A stretch of DNA of 64,000 bases from PVC group bacterium (GTDB lineage Bacteria; Verrucomicrobiota; Kiritimatiellia; CAIKKV01; CAITUY01), in assembly GCA_945870225.1 (NCBI GenBank), contig CAMBRF010000002.1:62001-126000 (forward strand), given 5' to 3'. The notes under the pieces are model-generated. The model saw only the letters and a program-made list of their open reading frames with translations, searched no databases and was not told where the DNA came from. Numbering within the stretch: position 1 is the stretch's first letter; each line of letters starts with the position of its first letter. The position numbers and the translations under genes are program-made. Shown here one piece after another: positions 60,854 through 64,000 of the stretch.

Positions 60854-63150
60854 GACTGCGTGCTCTTTTCCGGCGCGGACTCACCTGTGCCTTTTTTAAG
60901 TTGAAGTTCTATTTTTGGCAAAATTTCCTTGGCCTTGGCAGCATACGGGCTGTCCGGATAGCTGAAAATGAGCTGGACGCACTTGTCGCGCGCCTTGACG
61001 TAGTCGCCCTGCCGATAGGCCACGAGCACCCATTTCAACAGCATGCCATCGAGGAATGCGGCATCAGGATAGTCGGCAAAAGTCTGCTCAAGCAGGGAGG
61101 AGGCCTGGCCAAAATCGTTCTGCTCAACATAATAATCCACCAGACGGGACAAGGCCTCGCCCGCGAAGGGACTTTCCGGATAACGCTCCGCGCAAAGCTT
61201 GTAACTTTGGATGGCCTCCACCGGCACGCCCGGCCCCTTCTTGACCGCCATCTTTTCCGTGGCCTGGGCAATTCTGAACTGGGCCTCCCCCTTGGAACTC
61301 GAGGTGCGAAGCGCGAGCACCTGCTGATACACCCCGATGGCCTCCTTGTAGTTCTTGTTGGCCAGCCGCACATTGCCGATGCCCATGAGAGCCTGGTCAA
61401 TAATGGGGGAATCCGGGAACAGACGATTAAACAGATTGCAGGTGGCCAGCGCGGAGGCCATATCGTCACATTCAAGATGCAGTTCCCACTTGAGTTTGAA
61501 CGCATCCTGCTTCAGAGCGGAAGGGATCGACTCCCTCGTACGGATCACCGAATCAGCACGATCAATCCCCTCTGCCGCCTTTTCAACGGCCCCCTTGGCA
61601 AGTCCCATGCTTTTGAAGATCCTCGCGAGCTCCAGATACGCCGCCGCCTCAACCAGATTCTTGCGAGCCCTGACGAGAGGATCAAAGACCACATCCTGTG
61701 TGGCGCGCGGTCGATTATCAAGCTCACCGGAAAGGGGGATCACGGCCTCAACGGTCCGGGCCATCGCTCCCCCGATATGAAGTTCGTCCACATAGGAAGC
61801 AACAATCTCGTCGCTCAGAGCGCAGCTCAGGACAGCGTCATTCTGATCCGGCATGGACTCTTCCTTCTGAGGTTCAATCTCCAGAGACCCGGTGAAGCGG
61901 CCGGTATGGATAGGGGCCTTACCCTGTTCAACAAGCTTAAGCGTAACTTGGTCGCGGATTTTATAACGGGGACCACGGTCCGGCCCTCCACCCGCCATCT
62001 CAGCCTCCTGGACGGCATTGGTCAAGGAGTCGTCGACCTCCGCTTTGTAGCGCGACACCACCGTGACGGTCACGGCATCCGCCGCATCGGAAGTATCTTT
62101 GTCGGAATCCTGGAGCTGGGCAAAAATAGGCTGACCGATAAACGCCGAGGCGGCCAGGCTCTCATAATCGCCCAGCATGAAGGCCAACGAGGCGGTCGAC
62201 ACCACGGTCACCTCACCGGTCCGGGCCAGTTTAACGGCTCCATTTTCCGTCATCTCATCGGCATAGATCGCCACAATCCTATCCCCGCCAGTCACCTCGA
62301 GAATCCGGTTGCCCTGCTTGGGGAGTCCGATTTCCGTTGGAATCGAGCTGATCGCGATTTGCCCCGCACCCGCCAGGGGAACGCAATCCAGAGTTTCACG
62401 ATCACCCCGGGAGGTCTGCAGGACCACGCCGGAGGTTTTGCCCTGGCTGGTCATGACCGGCAGATCGTTATCCTCGACCCGGACATAGAACCTTCGACCC
62501 GCCTCCGCATATTGGGCCGTCGGGCTGTTCGAATCCACCGAGGTCCCGACCAGATTCAGGGACTCAATCGCCTTGCTCCAGTTCTGCTGGGCGAAATGAC
62601 TCAGCCCGATATAGTAGTAAGCCTGACTCGCCCAAATCGAATTCGGATACTGGGTCGTGATTTTCCTCAACAAGGGAAAGGCGTTGGCATATTGGCGGAT
62701 CTGAAAATAGGAAACCCCCGACAGATAGAGCGCCTCCAGATAAAGATCCTGATCGTGACCGACCAGTTCCACATCGGGCTGATCAAGCGCCTTGAGGCGA
62801 TTCAGGTAGCCGATTGCCTTGAGCTGCTCGCGAATACTGAGGTAGTACTTACCCAGTTCAAGGCAGGCGTCATTAACCACAGGGCTGGAGGGATACTGCT
62901 CCAGAATGGACTCCAGCATCTTGACGGCACGATCCTTCTCCCTCGCCTCAAGCAATTCTTTGGCCTTGGCCAGCAGACGCCTCACCTCCAGGTCGGCCGG
63001 GGAGGGCGCCGCGTCGGCCGCCCCCTCATCTTTGCTGACGGCCGCCACCTGCGACTTGCGCGCCGCGACGCTGTCGGTCGGCAGTGTCATCCAAGCCAGC
63101 ACCGCGAGCAACAACACGGGGGTTATTTTGACTGCGATCTTATTTTGCAT
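60850..63150 (-). CDS. Secreted TPR protein with one beta module (766 residues)
   Basis: Signal peptide (KITPVLLLAVLAWMTLPTDSV). N-terminal TPRs (AVKMLESILEQYPSSPVVND, YYYIGLSHFAQQNWSKAIES), a central beta-rich part (about 225-440) with a module like those in the giant protein (AQLQDSDKDTSDAADAVTVT then HTGRFTGSLE), and C-terminal TPRs (EAIGVYQQVLALRTSSSKGE). Looks like a small paralogue of the giant protein. Overlaps its neighbours by 11 and 4 bp. Confidence 0.88.
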   Translation of the reverse strand: MQNKIAVKITPVLLLAVLAWMTLPTDSVAARKSQVAAVSKDEGAADAAPSPADLEVRRLLAKAKELLEAREKDRAVKMLESILEQYPSSPVVNDACLELGKYYLSIREQLKAIGYLNRLKALDQPDVELVGHDQDLYLEALYLSGVSYFQIRQYANAFPLLRKITTQYPNSIWASQAYYYIGLSHFAQQNWSKAIESLNLVGTSVDSNSPTAQYAEAGRRFYVRVEDNDLPVMTSQGKTSGVVLQTSRGDRETLDCVPLAGAGQIAISSIPTEIGLPKQGNRILEVTGGDRIVAIYADEMTENGAVKLARTGEVTVVSTASLAFMLGDYESLAASAFIGQPIFAQLQDSDKDTSDAADAVTVTVVSRYKAEVDDSLTNAVQEAEMAGGGPDRGPRYKIRDQVTLKLVEQGKAPIHTGRFTGSLEIEPQKEESMPDQNDAVLSCALSDEIVASYVDELHIGGAMARTVEAVIPLSGELDNRPRATQDVVFDPLVRARKNLVEAAAYLELARIFKSMGLAKGAVEKAAEGIDRADSVIRTRESIPSALKQDAFKLKWELHLECDDMASALATCNLFNRLFPDSPIIDQALMGIGNVRLANKNYKEAIGVYQQVLALRTSSSKGEAQFRIAQATEKMAVKKGPGVPVEAIQSYKLCAERYPESPFAGEALSRLVDYYVEQNDFGQASSLLEQTFADYPDAAFLDGMLLKWVLVAYRQGDYVKARDKCVQLIFSYPDSPYAAKAKEILPKIELQLKKGTGESAPEKSTQS

Positions 63151-64000
63151 CTAATGCTCCACCTATTTTGTAGCCCAACCGCTCCAACTCCTCGTGGGCG
63201 ACATTCGAATGCCTGCTTTCCGGATACTTCTTCATGACCCCGCGCAGGTTGGCAACGTATTGCACGGTATCCTTCTGGTCGCGATAGATATAAGCAATAC
63301 GCATCGCCGCCTCCGGGGCCTGATCCTTGAAGAAGGCCTCGATCTCGCGAAGCTGCCCCACGGCCTGATCAATCTTGCCCATGGCCCGATAGCAGTTGGC
63401 AATGGCATATAACGTGGAGGGGGGACTATCCCACTCCTGATAGGCGGCAATGGCCTCCTGATACTTCCGCTGCAGCACGAGCATCTCCGCCTTCACCATG
63501 CAGGCTTCCTTGTTATAGGCGGGAATACGAGTCAGCTCTTTGGCCAACGCGATGGCTTTTTCAGCATTTTTTGCGTTGTAATAGTAGCGCATCATCCACG
63601 CCAGACCGGCATTCTTGTCCTTCATGCTGGCGACAACCCGCTCCATCAAGACGACATCCCGGGTCATCAAATAGCCCGCCATCCTGGATCGATCACCGTC
63701 CGTCCATTTATCCTGCTGAATTTTTTCATACGTGTTGCGGGCGAGGTTGCCATCACGAAGCGAATCGTAAGCGACCGTTATCATCGCTTCGATCTGGGCG
63801 TTGTTCATCTGACTGAAAGTCAATTTGCTGTAGTACTCCTGAACCTTGTTCTTTTGATCGGCGAACAGGGCGATCCAGCGGATCACCCGGGCAAAGTCAC
63901 CCGGCTTCTGATGCGCGGCAAACTGGCGATCCAACCTCTCTGTCCACTTGGCTTTATCAGCCTCAACGAGAAACATAAGGTTCGCCCACTCCAGCTGGGT
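63140..64000 (-). CDS. TPR protein, 5' end beyond the window
   Basis: At least 287 residues: the frame stays open to the window edge, and the codons before Met 63976 (TQLEWANL) look coding, so that Met is probably internal. TPR-type helices: GLAWMMRYYYNAKNAEKAIAL, KAEMLVLQRKYQEAIAAYQEW, YAIANCYRAMGKIDQAVGQL. Overlaps the 766-residue TPR gene by 11 bp. Confidence 0.85.
   Translation of the reverse strand, partial: TQLEWANLMFLVEADKAKWTERLDRQFAAHQKPGDFARVIRWIALFADQKNKVQEYYSKLTFSQMNNAQIEAMITVAYDSLRDGNLARNTYEKIQQDKWTDGDRSRMAGYLMTRDVVLMERVVASMKDKNAGLAWMMRYYYNAKNAEKAIALAKELTRIPAYNKEACMVKAEMLVLQRKYQEAIAAYQEWDSPPSTLYAIANCYRAMGKIDQAVGQLREIEAFFKDQAPEAAMRIAYIYRDQKDTVQYVANLRGVMKKYPESRHSNVAHEELERLGYKIGGALDAK

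Noticed and set aside
60901-63237. 778-codon open frame on the plus strand opposite the TPR gene
   Set aside because: Antisense shadow of the 766-residue TPR protein, with no signal or domain.

Overview
The window is a high-GC bacterial chromosome segment with short intergenic gaps, many 4-bp ATGA overlaps and mostly Shine-Dalgarno-type starts. Several features point to a Gram-negative member of the PVC group, probably near Kiritimatiellota, Lentisphaerota or Verrucomicrobiota: paired SGNH hydrolases with a GH3 enzyme, a decayed sialate-O-acetylesterase-like protein, a zinc-ribbon/EIIA fusion, and an ExbB/ExbD/DUF4159 operon with giant TPR proteins. No rRNA or marker phylogeny is available here, so the placement is inference.

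Layout. 0-5.3 kb: cmk-aroA (minus), a host-attachment-family protein, an M50 site-2 protease, a CNNM/CBS membrane protein, a DUF4440 lipoprotein and tRNA-Pro(CGG). 5.3-7.1 kb: a gene-poor stretch with a 157-bp inverted-repeat structure and two copies of a TAGGGTTACACCCCATA-type motif, then four very small genes (tiny membrane protein, DUF3309, CsbD, mini-lipoprotein). 7.3-14.6 kb: DUF1846 protein, carB, a thioredoxin-like protein, an ankyrin protein, a DUF985 cupin and a TIGR04076 protein. 14.7-22.8 kb (minus): trmJ, then an overlapping lon-GH3-SGNH-HAD operon and a second SGNH hydrolase. 22.9-26.7 kb: Lrp regulator with an overlapping aminotransferase, the zinc-ribbon/EIIA fusion, and the pseudo-acetylesterase.

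26.9-32.1 kb holds an HPr-CBM48 fusion followed by kaiC-kaiB-kaiB-histidine kinase-response regulator, a clock-like signalling operon with a carbohydrate-sensing gene at its head. 32.2-40.7 kb is accessory: decayed AbiEi/AbiEii toxin-antitoxin genes, an orphan PAS kinase, small envelope or stress genes (DUF2164, DUF1003, rhodanese, L,D-transpeptidase), a winged-helix/nucleotidyltransferase pair behind a palindromic operator, and a tRNA-Ser(GGA) locus invaded by GIY-YIG nuclease genes and carrying partial duplications of the tRNA.

40.7-47.6 kb: a GAF protein with a ruined GGDEF motif, birA, two tandem cobalamin-binding radical SAM proteins coupled to an L,D-transpeptidase, and an RluA-type synthase. 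47.5-64 kb is one minus-strand operon: three secreted TPR proteins (one of 2678 residues with repeated beta modules), a small protein, ExbB, two ExbD, a TonB-like protein without a TonB C-terminal domain, a DUF4159 protein and a membrane protein. No TonB-dependent receptor is present. This operon is the best candidate for an undescribed envelope machine. The Kai/HPr-CBM48 locus and the tRNA-Ser/GIY-YIG locus are the next best.
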